64,000 nucleotides of DNA, taken from positions 124,001 through 188,000 of the forward strand of contig JAFEMH010001301.1 in assembly GCA_022495995.1 (NCBI GenBank), given 5' to 3'. Positions 1 to 10,960 of the stretch are shown here, one piece after another (position 1 is the first letter of the stretch; every line of letters starts with the position of its first letter). Source of the stretch: Adenophora triphylla var. japonica (Eukaryota > Streptophyta > Magnoliopsida > Asterales > Campanulaceae). The position numbers and the translations under genes were made by a program. The notes beneath the pieces are model-generated. The model was not told where the DNA came from, ran no database searches, and saw only the letters and a list, made by a program, of their open reading frames with translations.

Positions 1-908
1 ATTGTGAATACGGTGAGCCTGATGAAGTGGTGATAAAATCCTGGTGGCCCATGTGATCTTGCAGTATCATAGGGGCGAGTGTGCTTCGAGAATTGGAGGA
101 AGCGAGCTGGCCCCCTCTGAACCATGGTGCCTGAGAAGCGAACTGTCCCAAAATGGCTTGCGGAGCCATGTCAAACCGTCGGGCTTCGAGAAGTCGCGAA
201 CCGACCCATTCCGAGATGACGACTGAACCTCGATGTTGTGAAGTATTAAACTGACCCCTTCCGAGATGATGACCTGAACCAGACTGATGTTGTGAAGTAG
301 TAAACTGACCCCTTCCAAGCCGTGGGGCGAAAGCAAACTGACTGAAACCCAAAGGTGAAAACTGAGAGGCACCGGGGGCAGGTTGACCTAGATCGGACTG
401 TTGAGGAGTATCGAGCTGTAGGGGATGAGATGTACCGAATCGACCACCTGCATCGATGGCCCGGCGGGCGAGGTTTTGGAGTAGCGAACTGACCCATTCC
501 AAGCTCCGGGGCAGAAACAGACTGATTGAAACCCAAAGGTGAAAACTGAGAAGTGCCGGGGGGAAGTTGACCAAGATCGATACGATGAGGCCGAGAGGCA
601 GGCTGGGTGATAGGCTGGGGGATGCTTGACCCATTAGTAGTTCCACACGAAAGGGAACAGGGCATTTGACGGTAGTTGGCATGCCCGGGAGGGCAATTAG
701 CTCCAATCTCCGCATCAACCGTAAAGGTTCCATTAGGGTTGCGAACAATCGCTAGCCCCTGGGTTCTGATACTTTCCAATAACTGACTGATCTGAGCCTC
801 TTGATGTTGTCTTATCTGTTCCAACATCTGATTCCACTGCTCGGCATTTTGCGGATTTTCGGGGTGCGGAGTTGTACTTCCCCCGCAGTTCTCCTCTGAG
901 TTGGCCAT
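1..908 (-). pseudogene. gag N-terminal fragment of E0
   Basis: The minus-strand frame starts with ATG at 908 in the context FRMANSEEN, matching the E1 gag start FRMSASAG. It shares the block EQWNQ..EQ.R..QEAQ with E1, followed by a segment reading NPNGTFTV (NPDGTFTV in E1). This is the proline- and glutamine-rich N-terminal extension of Tat gag proteins. The conserved Retrotrans_gag core would lie to the left of the window. The frame drifts after about 150 codons. The DNA at about 300-390 and 485-575 is an imperfect direct duplication, part of the reason the frame fails. It is non-functional as seen. Confidence 0.75.
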
Positions 909-2290
909 TCTGAAACTTTGAGCTGAAGTGAAGGAGGAAGCTGATGAAGTATCTGACTCACAGGAATGGCGAAATTTGAACAAACGATGATCCGGGGTCT
1001 TGATCCAAACTTTGCTTACTATGGAAGGCACAAAAGGGTGTGGTTCAGACTCGGGAAAGCGAAACAGGTTGGTGTTTGGGCTTAGGGCTCATGTAACATG
1101 CCATTATTTGTTCTTGTTTACTTAAAACATGTTTTATTAACCTAAACGGTTGGAAAAGATTGCTCTTATTTTTCGCAAACTATTTTGATTCCTGGATCAG
1201 TGGGCCCCATCACTACGCCTGCGGACCCTCAACCTGTGACCTCGAACAAGGGTTTCGTAGGGCAAGCAGGTCCCACCGACCGAAAAGAAAAACGATCCTA
1301 AATTCTGGCGGGTAATCTAGTCTTAACGAGCATTCGATGTAAATTACGGACAAAGCTGACGTCAAAGCTCAAGATCATGTCCGAGGGCTCGACGAAAAGT
1401 CGGCATGGTTCGGACTGATAAACGTCCACAATTGATCTTGACTCGTTGTCAGTTAGGCCGTAATTAGGCATGGAATAATCATTAATTCTTGATGACTCAG
1501 TGTCATGCTGGAAGTCAGTGTATAATTTGTGCCAGTCAGAGTCAAAGTCAAGGCGCCAGTCAATATCTGGTCAAAGTCCGTGACGGAAAACCGGCAGGAC
1601 TTCGACTGATTAGGGTCCCCGAAAGATATTGACTTGGTAGGCCGACTAAGGCTTGAAAGGAAAGGTCTATACACCGACAGAGCATGACACAGACCAGACT
1701 AAAAACCAACCGGGTCTCGGACAAAGTGTGTCACGGACAAGTGCATGGTCGACACGAGGCTCCATGGGATGTTTGGGTAGTCCCGTGCTTGCACCGAGAG
1801 GCGTAATAAGACCAAACGGGCCGCTACAGGGATTTTCCCGGGTTAGGGACGTAGTGTGCAGTGTAAGGCCAAGTGCGCGTAGTGTGCAAGCAGTCTATCT
1901 TCTTTTTCTGAGTAAAATAGAAATTTTCGCATGTGTCTTAAAAATCATGATGCATGATTTTTTTTTTTGAAAGTTTTCTTTTTGAAAAATCTTTTTTTTT
2001 TGATTTTTTTTTTTTGAAATTCTCTCTTTTTTTTTTTTTTTGAAGTTTTTCTTTTTTTATTGAATTTTTTTTTTGAAAGCAAATGAACACATAAGCACAT
2101 AATTCAAAATTCAAACAGTTCAAGGCAACGGGTCCAACAGTCAAAATTTTGACTTTTCCGAGGCGGCCAAAACAACACGAAATGTGCAAAATCAACACAC
2201 ACACACAAAACAAATGGTTTCAAATGCCGGGACGGAAGCTTGACCCACAAAAGTTTTTCCTTTTTTTTTTGAAAAGATAAAACTTATTAG
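909..2290 (-). other. Untranslated leader of E0
   Basis: About 1.4 kb between primer site and gag start, collinear with 27,587-29,051 of E1 in opposite orientation. It includes an A/T homopolymer-rich stretch at about 1,960-2,080. The small open frames here are not coding. Confidence 0.7.
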
Positions 2291-2308
2291 TCCCCAGCGG
2301 AGTCGCCA
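2291..2308 (-). promoter_or_regulatory. Primer-binding site of E0 (tRNA-Arg type)
   Basis: On the minus strand TGGCGACTCCGCTGGGGA follows one base after the LTR terminal CA. It is identical to the site after the 5' LTR of E1. From memory, Ogre/Tat elements are primed by tRNA-Arg with this kind of sequence. Confidence 0.8.
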
Positions 2309-3611
2309 CTGTGATGATGTGCCAATTTTTCGAAAGAATGAATTTTTCGTTTCTTTGAAAGTCAATTGAAAAAAATCGGAGTCGCCACGCCATTTTTGTT
2401 TTAAGGGCCAAAACTTTAAAAAATGCCCGGAATCAAGAGATTTGAGTTCGGAGGTCACGTTACACTCCGGGAAGAACGTTAGTGTTCACCCGAAGTGCCT
2501 CGTAAAACGAGTCTTCCAAGCTTAAAAACCATTTGTGTGTGTGTGTGTGTGTGTGTTTCTTTGGCCAAAATAACTTCAAACTGAAAAGTAAAAATTGGGG
2601 ACTCTTTGTAAAACTTTGAAAAAATCCCATGATTTTTGGTGTGATTTTAGGGTTGAGTTTTGGTACTCAAAAGACCTTTTGAAGTTGAAAATCAATTCTG
2701 CCAGAATGAAAAAGGCAGTGGACACTTGATTTTAAAATGGATTTAAGGGCTTTAAAGCTTCAAAATGTGGAGAAAGTCAGAGAATGAAAGTTATTCAAAA
2801 CACCTTAAATAAGGTTTCTGCAAAGGATTTTTCCATTTGGAGATGATTTGATAGACCAAAACCTTCTGGAAATCTCAGATGTGAAATCTGGATTTCCAGA
2901 GACTGATGAACTGACCTTTGGAAAATAATTTGAAAAATGGAGTTTTACTCACGCAAAAAATAAAGTAAAAATATGTATGGAATTCTATGGATGTTGGCTA
3001 CAAAAAGTGTTTTGTAGTCAACACCAAATTCCAAGTTTATCTGTGTCCAAAAAATTAGACCATGGACAGAGGTCTTAGAGAAAGGCTACTGGACAGCAAC
3101 TTTCTCTTGAAGAAAAATGAGATTTAAAAGGGGGTTTTGCATCCATTCTTGTCCCCATTTCCTTAGGCTTTGATTAGTGATCACTAGATATTTTAGTGGT
3201 GATCTACTATATCAAGCCATCCTTAGGGTACATTAGGACTTTAAGCATTTCATTTGCTTGGGGAGGGGAATTTCATCATTTGAAAGAAAGATTTGATGTA
3301 TGAAAATGATCTTTGGAAAAAAACTTTTAAGAAAATGATTTCAAGAAAGTAAGAAGTAATTTGGACCTTTTAAATGGTCATCCATGGAAATTTATACCAA
3401 GGTGACTACATTTTTAGGTCAAGCCAAGATGAACAACAAACAAGTTGATGAACAAACTACATCTTTAAAGTTTGAGATGCATGCATGGATGAGAGAGATT
3501 TAGGGTAGGAAGAGGGAGGTTATACCTATCTTCCCTTGTGTTTGTGTTTGTGTTTGAATGGATTCAAGGCTTGAATGTGTTTGGTGTTTGATGATAGAGT
3601 TGGTCAAAGAG

Positions 3612-4509
3612 AGGGCCGGCCCAAGGGGGGGTTCAGTGAGGGCAACCGCCCGGGGCCCTTAGTGGTAAGGGCCCATTCTTAAATAGGCTATAGTGTATTT
3701 GGTATGTGTATATGTTTTTTTTATAACTACAATGAATATTTATTTGTTTGCTAATCACACATAATTTGGGAAAATAACTGTCTGTAAGTATGTTAGTATT
3801 CTGCGTAGGTCTCTTAATTTTTTTCCCTTGTATTTAGCACACAAAGCTCCTAAATCTATCATAATTAATCAAGCCCTTCAATCTTCATCAGATCTCCTCC
3901 TCCCACCGTCTCTTAATTTCTTCCTTGGAATGCTCTTTTCGGCCGGCCCTGCTCCTAGTCCTGGATCGCTCTTTTCGGCCGTGAACGGTGAATCAATTCG
4001 GCTTTCTTTCAGCACTTCCCTCTTTCGCCGAAGGGTTATATTAACTGGTAATGTAAAAAAAGAAAGATTAGGGTTTGCCTTTTTGTTTCTATACTCTGGA
4101 TTTTGCATATTTAGGGATTTTTTTTCCTTGTATTTTTTGTCTAATTGTTTATTTATCATGTTCTGATACATGATCATGTGGATAGAGTGTATTGTTTTTG
4201 TTGTAAGTTGTTTAAGTCTACTAATAAACCAAATGCATTAGCAAATGAGGGATTTCAAAATTGGAAGCATCTTGGTGAGAGACTCAAAACGCATGAGAAT
4301 AGTGTTGAGCACATGACTAATATGAAATCTTGGAGCGAATTAAGATTGAGATTAAGCCAAAATAAAACAATTGATGAAGACTTACAACTACAAAATTTGA
4401 ATGAAAAGGAACGTTGGAGAAACGTTTGAGTATCGTAAAAATGTCCGATTAATTAGGGGCCTCTTCATCCAATTTCGCCCGGGGCCCACAAAAGTCTAGG
4501 AACGGCCCT
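3612..4509 (+). mobile_element. hAT-type transposon fragment inside the E0 LTR
   Basis: The 898-bp insertion is flanked on both sides by GGTCAAAGAG (3,602-3,611 and 4,510-4,519). It has short terminal inverted repeats (AGGGCCG at one end, CGGCCCT at the other). hAT elements make 8-bp duplications; the extra two matching bases may be chance. It encodes a TTF-type zinc finger but no transposase core, so it is internally deleted and non-autonomous. Confidence 0.75.
4145..4429 (+). pseudogene. TTF-type zinc finger fragment of a hAT transposase
   Basis: The frame reads DRVYCFCCKLF, then NEGFQNWKHLGERLKTHENS and VEHM, the pattern of the TTF-type zinc finger at the N-terminus of plant hAT transposases (CxxC, then paired H residues). 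The transposase core and the C-terminal dimerisation region are missing, because the transposon end follows at 4,509. It is a remnant. The upstream frame at 3,828-4,166 may be leader or first exon and is not recognisable. Confidence 0.65.
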
Positions 4510-5072
4510 GGTCAAAGAGAAAACAAGTAGATAACACTTAAGTCCTCTATGTTTTTTCTCTAATCCTCCTCTTTAGTGTTGATTTGAGCTTGAGCTTGTG
4601 TGTGTTTAAGAGTGATTGGAGAGTGTTTGGAGTGAGATTGGGAAAGACTCAAGAGAAAATGGTGGCAATCTAAGGATTCCCACTGTTTTCTCTCTGTTTT
4701 TGGCCAGAGTATAGCTTCTGTGAGTGAATTCTGTTGTGTAAACTGAGAGAGAAGGGTTCAATTTATAGGCCACTGAAAATGTCAAAGATGTCCGCGCGGA
4801 TCTGTTCGTAGGCGTGCCTGGTTCATTAAATGCTGCTCCAGGCTTTGGACAAGAGGAATATTTTTGAAAATATTCAAACTGGCTGCTGTTTTTCAGCTTG
4901 CCAATTCGGGTTTTTTACAATTCTTTTGCTTTGTGAGATTCTTTTCTTGGTTTAACTTTAAATAGCAATGCCTACTTTACCCTTGCTTTGTTAGAAAAGT
5001 TAGGAATTGTTAGAAATGTTAGGAATGTTAGGACTTTCGTTAATTTTCTAACGAAAATACTAACAACTTGCA

Positions 5073-5540
5073 CGGTCGTGCCTCAAGTAAAAAAAAAAAG
5101 GTTCTATTTTCTTGGCAAAATCTTACTGCTGCCCCTGATGCCACCCCTGATGCGATACCACCAGCAACCACATCACATCAGAAACCACGTCAACATCCGG
5201 GAACACATCCATTTCCACCTGCTCCATCAAACCCGGTTCGTCTCATCATTCATCAAGATTGGACTTATCCAAGGATCGTCCATCTTGCGGGAGCATATTA
5301 GGAATATAATATTATCAAAATATTATATCTAGTATATATTGTTATATATTGTGTATATCAATTAAAGATTTATATCAATTAGTTTAGGAAAATAATATTT
5401 GTATAGATCTAGAAGATTCTATCACTTCATTGTAACCCTATAAATATGTGTCTTATATTATTAAATCAATGAAGTCTTTCATAACAATTTTCATGTATGA
5501 TTGGCTTCGTCTATCTTTCTCTAAACTCTATCAAGTTCAT
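5073..5540 (+). mobile_element. 3' remnant of a Copia element (pol tail plus LTR)
   Basis: One plus frame ends with KIGLIQGSSILREHIRN, like the C-terminal tail of Copia RNase H polyproteins. It is followed directly by an AT-rich LTR-like segment from about 5,297 (TATTAGGAATATAATATT), with CCTATAAATATGTG near 5,439. The first LTR base pair appears mutated (TA for TG). The 3' LTR end is not clear; I place it near 5,540. From there to 5,733 I see only the downstream region of the trihelix gene. Confidence 0.5.
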
Positions 5541-5733
5541 CTCAACTAAGATAAGTGAATAGAATAGAACCTTGTGCTTGGGCATGGAAGCTTATAACCA
5601 AGCAAGAATATTATTTCTATAGATCCATAACTAATCAATATATAATTCAATCAAATAGCGATTGCGAATGAAAATAAATAAATTACCAGATGAACGAAGC
5701 TAATGAATGTAGAAACTAAGGGTTTCGCAAAAC

Positions 5734-8700
5734 TTAATCCGCATCACTTCCTTCTTCTTCTTCTTTTTCTTCTTCTTCTTCATCATCTTCATTCTTTTCC
5801 GGGATTTCTTCAACAATGCCAAAGGGGACAAGATTTCTTCCATGAAGCATAGAGCAAAACGATGAAGAAGACGATGGAGAAACATTAGTAAAAGACTTTG
5901 AACTATAAAACTGATCCAACTGCTGAAAATACGGACAAGTTTTCCGTTTCTGAGGATTCTGCTCCCTAGCTTTCTTATAATATCGATTAATATTTTCCCA
6001 TTTCTCTTTACACCTTTGAGCACTTCTTCGATATCCCATTGACCCCATTAACTTGCTTATCTCTTCCCAAACAAACGCTTTTAACGCAAGATCATGAAAC
6101 TTTGGTTCTAAGCTAGTTCGGATCTTAATCAAAGCCTCCACTTCAATCTTAGGCCATCTTCTATTCACATTCATAGCTTCTGCAGATGATATAACTTCTT
6201 GCGCGTATTTTTCCTGTGTGTTTCTTGGAATCATAATACTCTGGCCAGTGATTTTTTCTAAGTACGAAAGAATTGCGGCTTCTCTAGTTGAAGCCAAGGC
6301 TTGAGCATTTGCTTTGTCAATTTCTTGTTGCTTTAGCCTCGCTAGCTCTTGTTTTCTCCATGCTTCTTCTCTCTCTTTCCGTTCTTCGTCTAATCTTTCA
6401 ATGGTTTTCAAGAATCTTTGGTGAAGACTTTCTTGATGATGCAATAATCGGTTCATTAAGGTATTGAAAAAGTCAACCATTGATGACTCAAGTGGAGTAT
6501 CCGAATCCTTCTCGTTCTTAACATCAGTTGACTTTTCTTCTTTTTCATCGCTACTATTAATGGCCTTCAACTGATCTTGGACAGATTCTTGACACGTTTC
6601 GTTGGTTTTGTCAATGATAAAATTACCTTCATAAGTTGCTTCAGCAGTTCCAACTTGTCTGCTGCAGTTGTTCTCTAAAACATTTCCAAACGTTTCGGAA
6701 TGCTTGAAGCGTTTGTTTTGATTTTGGTCATGTACTTCTTCCTTAGTTTCCTCGACTTCTTCAAAGCTACGCTTATTGTTTTCGTTCAAATGTTCTGTAA
6801 GAAGGGGTTTCCTACAAGATTAAAATCAACAAGTATAAATAGAGATACTTTAAAAGAGAATCAAATTTGAAGGACTTTTTCGCTAACTACTTGTTAGAAT
6901 ATTGAGTGGTATTCTCAATAAAATAAAGTATTTAGTTAACTAAGTTGGTATTAAGCCAACTTAAGTAAGTTATCTTAGTTATAAGTATTTTGAATTATAA
7001 TTATATTTACTATATTAAAATAAGGAGAGATTTGCTAGAATTCTATTAGAATTAGGACTCATATATTTTGAATATAAATATGAGTCTCAAAGTTTGCATA
7101 ATTTAGAGACTCATATTTATACTCAAAATATATGAGTCATAATTCTAATATAATTTTAGAGTTGATCTTATGAAAAACGCGTTTTTCCTGTCACTTAGGA
7201 AAAACGTGTTTTGGGTTTCCCCGTTCATGCCAGTGCCTGTTTAACAAACTGCCAGTGTGACAAAGTGCCAGTGCATGTGTAACAAAGTGCCAGTGAAAAA
7301 AGTGCCAGTACCAGTTTAACAAAGTGCCAGTGTAAACTGGCACTTTGTTAAACTGGCACTGGCACTTTTATACGGGCACTTTTATATACATAAACTGACA
7401 CTCTTCACACTGGCACTCTGTTACACTAACACTGGCACTTTGTTACACTAATTATTTTGCTGGCTCTCAAAAACACAAGCACTGGCATTCAAAAAAACAT
7501 GGACTGACATTCAAAATCACGTACACTGGCACTCAAATACACATACACTGGCACTCAAAAAACACTGGTAATCATTTTTGCTGACATTCAAAAAAACATG
7601 GACTTACATTCCAAAAAATATGAACTGGCACTCAAAAAAACAAACACTGGCATTAGTATACATTAGAACTGGCACATCAAATCCCCCAGCTACCCCTTCG
7701 CACTGGCACTCCTAAATACATGAACTGGCACTCAAAAAAACAAACACTGACATTAGTTTACACTATAACTGGCACATCAAATCCCCCACCAAGGTCCGTC
7801 CTATTTTTTTCTGTCAATTTCCTCGCAAGACAATACAACCAAGCAGCGAAGTTGGTCTCGTGACCAGTACCATAATCTATGCTACTCGAATTCCCTAAAC
7901 TATTCTCGAAGTAAGGAGCTAACTCAATGGTAGCAGAATGGAGATCCGGAGGGAGGAATTTCAGCATGAAGGAAGTTGAATTTTCGGTCATGCGAGTATG
8001 CCAAGCTCGGAATGAGAGATTCCCATAACGAGCTGAATGTTGAATTGGGGGAATTTCATCGATAAATTGCATTAGGGTTTCGAGAAGGCAGATTTCTTCA
8101 AGGGCGGCGTCCACGACGGCGTCCATCGCCGGCGCAGAGCATCAAGGTTTTGGTGGTGGTTGGTTTTGGCCGCGAGGGAGGGCGGGAGACGATCGTTATT
8201 TGGAGAGAGACAGTTTGTGCGGAGATCGAAAGTGGAAGAGTCGACGACGTATTTTAAAAACACGTTTTTTGTTAAGCTCACAAAAAACGCGTTTTTTACA
8301 AGTTTTTGGCATAATTTTAGCAAATCTCTCCTTATTCTAAATAGATATAATTATAATCGAAAATAGTTCTAACTAAGGTAACATTTTTAACTTGGCTCAA
8401 TACCAATTTAGGTAACTAAATATTATATTTTCTTGAGAATATCTCTCAATATCCTAACATGATAAAATATGGAGAACACAAAAGTACATTATGTATTATT
8501 TTCGTCTTAAAGTTTACATAAGTTAGAGAACTCATATTTGAACACAAACCATATAAGTCTTAATTCTATTAGAATTTTAACAAATTTCTCCTTATTCTAA
8601 TAGTAAATATAATTCTAATTGAAAATACTCATAACTATGTAACTAAGGTAACTTTACCAAGTTGTCTCAATACCAACTTAGATAACTAAATACATAGACA

Positions 8701-10737
8701 TCCGCATCAATACTTTTTTTTTCAATCTCTTGCACAACTTGTGCCTGCATATTTCTTCTTTTTCTTCAATATTTGTTTTAGAATGAACGACGCTTTATTA
8801 TTTAAAAGATGGAATTGATGTTAATATGTATCGTTTTTATAGTGAGTGACACTTAATCATCATTTTTTATAGTGAACGACACTCAATCGTCGTTTTTAGA
8901 GTGATATCAATAATCACATTTTTAGAGTGGACTATCACTAATCATGTTTTTAAAGTGGGCTACCACTAAACACATTTAAGGTTGTCTGAATCAACGCGCT
9001 TTTCGTATACAGTATATTTCATGCAGCGAATACACCATCAGACTAATTTCATATGGCATGCCCTAAACAGTTGATCACCAAGAAAACACATAACCATATT
9101 TTATTTTTATATTTATCAAGTATATATAGAGGGTTTTGAGATCGAAACTAGCTCTGATACCATGATAAAATAAGGAGAGCCCAAAATATATTATGTATTA
9201 TTTTCGTATCAAAGTTGACATAAGCTAGATAACTCATATTTAAACACAAATCATGAGTCCTAATTCTATTAGAATTATAACAAAATTCTAATTATTCTAA
9301 TAGTAAATATAATTTTAATTGAAAATACTTCTAACTATTTAACTAAGGTAACTTTTCTAAGTTGACTCAATATCAACTTAGGAACTAAATATTTTTCTTT
9401 TCCTAAGAATATATCTCAATATCATAACATGATAAAATATGGAGAACTCAAAAATATATTATGCATTATTTTCGTTTCAAAGTTTACATTAGCTAGAGTA
9501 CTCATATTTATACTCAAAAACATATGAGTCCTAATTTTATTAGAATTCTAACAATTCTCCTTATTTTAATAGTAAATATAATTATAACTGAAAATACTTC
9601 TAACTAACTAAGGTAATTTTCATAAGTTGGATCATATTTATGGTTCTCGCATGATTGCAGTCTACAATCAAATTACAGAAAAAATAAGTACATAATATAT
9701 TTTTTATTCTTAATTTAAATAAACTTTGAGCAATAATATTAGATTAATTTAATTATTTTAAGAAAAATATACTCCATCCGATCTAGTTTAATGTTTTTAA
9801 TTTGACTTTGTAAGGATATTAAGAAAAAGTAACTGCTGTGCATTAAAGTATGAGATAGAAAGTTGATATATAATAGTAAGTGTTATTGTGAGTAATGAGT
9901 ATAATAAGTGAGTTTCATTATATTTAAAAAAATAAAGTAACTAAGTATTTTAAACTGTGACACACTAAAAGGAAGAAAATTAAACTGGGATGAAAGGAGT
10001 ATAAAAGTTGTCATTGATTGATAGTATTTATACTATGTATCAATAATAAATTTTAGGCTTTTATTAAAATAATTAAATTAAACAAAAAATCTTGCTTAAA
10101 GTTCATTCTAGAAAAAAATAAAAAAATAAAAAATTACGGAGTATCATTTTGATAGATACATTAACATACTAATAAGGTGAAAATTTAACTCTTTATCCAA
10201 AATATATACAATAAAATATGCATAAGGTACAACTTTTTATAAAACAAACGCACATCCTTTTAACAACACCATTTATACAAAATAGAAAATGTACCCGAAT
10301 GGAGGAGCTTGTTTAATGGGCGAATCTCCTTGGTTACGCCAACAATTAGGCACTGTCAGATTACCGCTTCGACCATCGAGAACAAATTGCTCACTCCCAC
10401 GCATCAACACCCCATCTTCTTCTTCTTCCCCCAAAACACCCCTGACTTTTCCATAATCCCCGTTCTGTCCCACACCAAAATTTACAGGAAACGAAGGTAG
10501 AGAAGAAAGAGAAGGGGCTGAATTACTAATTTGCTGGTCAACCCATACCCTCCTCTGTTGCTGCTCTTCATGATCATGGTGATAAAAATGTCCGAAACCC
10601 AGTTGGGTAATTTGATTGTCGACTGCAATAACTTGTTGGGGGACATTATTGGGTATTTGAAAATTGTTATAGTTAATTTGTTGGAATATTTGGTTTGTGG
10701 GATGGAGAAAATGGGGAGGGCAGTGATTTTCCGCCAT
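5734..10737 (-). CDS. GT-2-clade trihelix transcription factor, two exons
   Basis: A nuclear DNA-binding regulator of the plant trihelix family. Exon 1 is 10,737-10,295 (ATG at 10,737) and exon 2 is 6,811-5,734, joined by a 3,483-bp GT-AG intron (donor GTACAT, acceptor TTGTAG). The phases fit exactly, giving 506 residues. Exon 1 is low-complexity, rich in N, Q and H, and ends in a CW.NQ.DS.IKQ motif that I recall from related trihelix proteins; the spliced continuation KPLLTEHLN supports the junction. Exon 2 has a long charged coiled coil (MNRLLHHQESLHQRFLKTIE onward) and then the C-terminal trihelix: RRWPKIEVEALIKIRTSLEP, WEEISKLMGSMGYRRSAQRC, KEKWENINRYYKKAREQ, TCPYF. It ends in an acidic E/D tail. 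The N-terminal trihelix typical of GTL1/GT-2 is absent; as I recall some clade members, such as Arabidopsis At5g47660, also have one. All reading is open, so the gene looks functional despite repeats in its intron. Confidence 0.85.
6892..7170 (+). repeat. LTR-like repeat, forward copy
   Basis: It starts TGTTAGAATATTGAG and follows the consensus of the units at 8,300-9,640, but in opposite orientation. Its second half contains an imperfect palindrome (about 7,057-7,138) built around GACTCATATATTTT. Together with 8,300-8,459 it forms an inverted pair around the PTPA fragment. Confidence 0.6.
7225..7780. repeat. Irregular CACTGGCA-rich array
   Basis: Dozens of scattered copies of CACTGGCA/TGCCAGTG-like words, often followed by TTTGTTAA or AAAAACA. 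It includes a perfect 21-bp inverted repeat with a 4-base loop (7,311-7,331 and 7,336-7,356). There is no coding capacity. Confidence 0.7.
7782..8126 (-). pseudogene. PTPA (PP2A phosphatase activator) fragment
   Basis: The minus-strand frame reads DEIPPIQHSARYGNLSFRAW, then MLKFLPPDL, TIELAPYFENSLGNSS and IDYGTGHETNFAAWLYCLAR. These are hallmark segments of the PTPA family, a peptidyl-prolyl isomerase-like activator of protein phosphatase 2A; the IDYGTGHE motif is its active-site region. Only about 100 residues of a protein of roughly 350-400 are present. Both ends run into repeat DNA, so it is a captured fragment rather than a gene. It lies inside the trihelix intron on the same strand, where it might be transcribed as intron sequence. 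Confidence 0.75.
8300..9640 (-). repeat. Tandem small LTR units (TRIM-like)
   Basis: Related LTRs of about 267 bp, all in minus orientation: the end of one up to 8,459, one from 8,460 (truncated near 8,697), a complete one at 9,163-9,429, and one from 9,430 (truncated near 9,640). At 8,459/8,460 and 9,429/9,430 one LTR abuts the next (CA|TG). On the minus strand the LTR contains a TATA-like GTATAAATATGAGT. Plus 9,151-9,162 reads GCTCTGATACCA, the complement of the initiator-Met primer site, next to the complete LTR. The 450-bp interior (8,698-9,150) has no coding capacity. Confidence 0.65.
8830..8975. repeat. Short tandem repeat of about 31 bp
   Basis: Four to five degenerate copies built around TTTTTAGAGTG and a CACTAATCA-like block, inside the interior of the small LTR elements. 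Confidence 0.5.
9772..9999. mobile_element. Stowaway-like MITE
   Basis: It begins CTCCATCCGATCTAGTTTAA and ends with the near-complement TTAAACTGGGATGAAAGGAG, flanked by TA on both sides (9,770-9,771 and 10,000-10,001). It is 228 bp with no coding capacity. It lies in the trihelix intron; 10,002-10,294 is AT-rich intron with nothing recognisable. Confidence 0.65.
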
Positions 10738-10918
10738 GGCTATGGCATTGCAGTGTGTATGTGTGACAGAGAGAGAGAGAGAGATGATTATATAAACCCT
10801 AAGAAGGGAAAGAATAGAACGAGTTTTGAGGGAGAAGTTGTATGTAGAGATAGTAACTTAGTGGGGAAGATTGTGATTTTGTTGTGTTTTAGAGAGATTT
10901 GAGGGGATGAAGAGACTT

Positions 10919-10958
<40 letters not shown>

Positions 10959-10960
10959 TT
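10738..10960 (-). promoter_or_regulatory. Proximal promoter of the trihelix gene
   Basis: On the minus strand a TATA-like TTTATATAAT lies about 45 bp upstream of the ATG (plus about 10,783-10,792), next to a CT-rich Y-patch. A longer GA/CT microsatellite is at about 10,921-10,955. Four tandem copies of TGTGACT follow at about 10,960-10,990. The short TATA-ATG spacing leaves some doubt. Confidence 0.45.

Larger units (their letters stand above)
1..5072 (-). mobile_element. E0: 5' part of a Tat/Ogre-like Ty3-gypsy element
   Basis: Read on the minus strand, this gives LTR (5,072-2,310), primer site, long untranslated leader and the start of gag, which runs off the left edge of the window. The leader and gag start are clearly related to the E1 element at 25,839-51,506, so E0 and E1 belong to the same or sister families. 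The outer LTR end at 5,072 starts TGCAAGTTGTTAG and lacks about 14 bp present in E1, so a target duplication cannot be checked. A hAT-type transposon has inserted in the LTR. Confidence 0.85.
2310..5072 (-). repeat. 5' LTR of E0 (interrupted)
   Basis: It is homologous to the E1 LTRs and about 1,855 bp long without the hAT insertion and its duplication. On the minus strand it has the palindrome GTCCGCGCGGA (plus 4,791-4,800), a TATA-like CCTATAAAT (about 4,761-4,769), a TG microsatellite (2,531-2,554), two hairpins (2,463-2,511) and a PBS-like TGGCGACTCCG (2,378-2,388). The order palindrome, TATA, microsatellite, hairpins, PBS-like site recurs in the related LTRs. Confidence 0.85.
7171..8300. 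mobile_element. PTPA-bearing segment with inverted ends
   Basis: The ends at 7,171-7,214 and 8,253-8,296 are imperfect inverted repeats. Each contains two boxes, AAAAACGCGTTTTT and AAAACGTGTTTT, spaced about 11 bp. Outside them lie the inverted LTR-like repeats. This looks like a transposed, gene-capturing unit (Pack-MULE-like or TRIM-like). No target duplication was found, so the class is unresolved. Confidence 0.45.

Noticed and set aside
1653..1970. Small open frame also seen at 27,997-28,284 on the other strand
   Set aside because: Conserved only because the whole leader is homologous between E0 and E1; no start context or domain.
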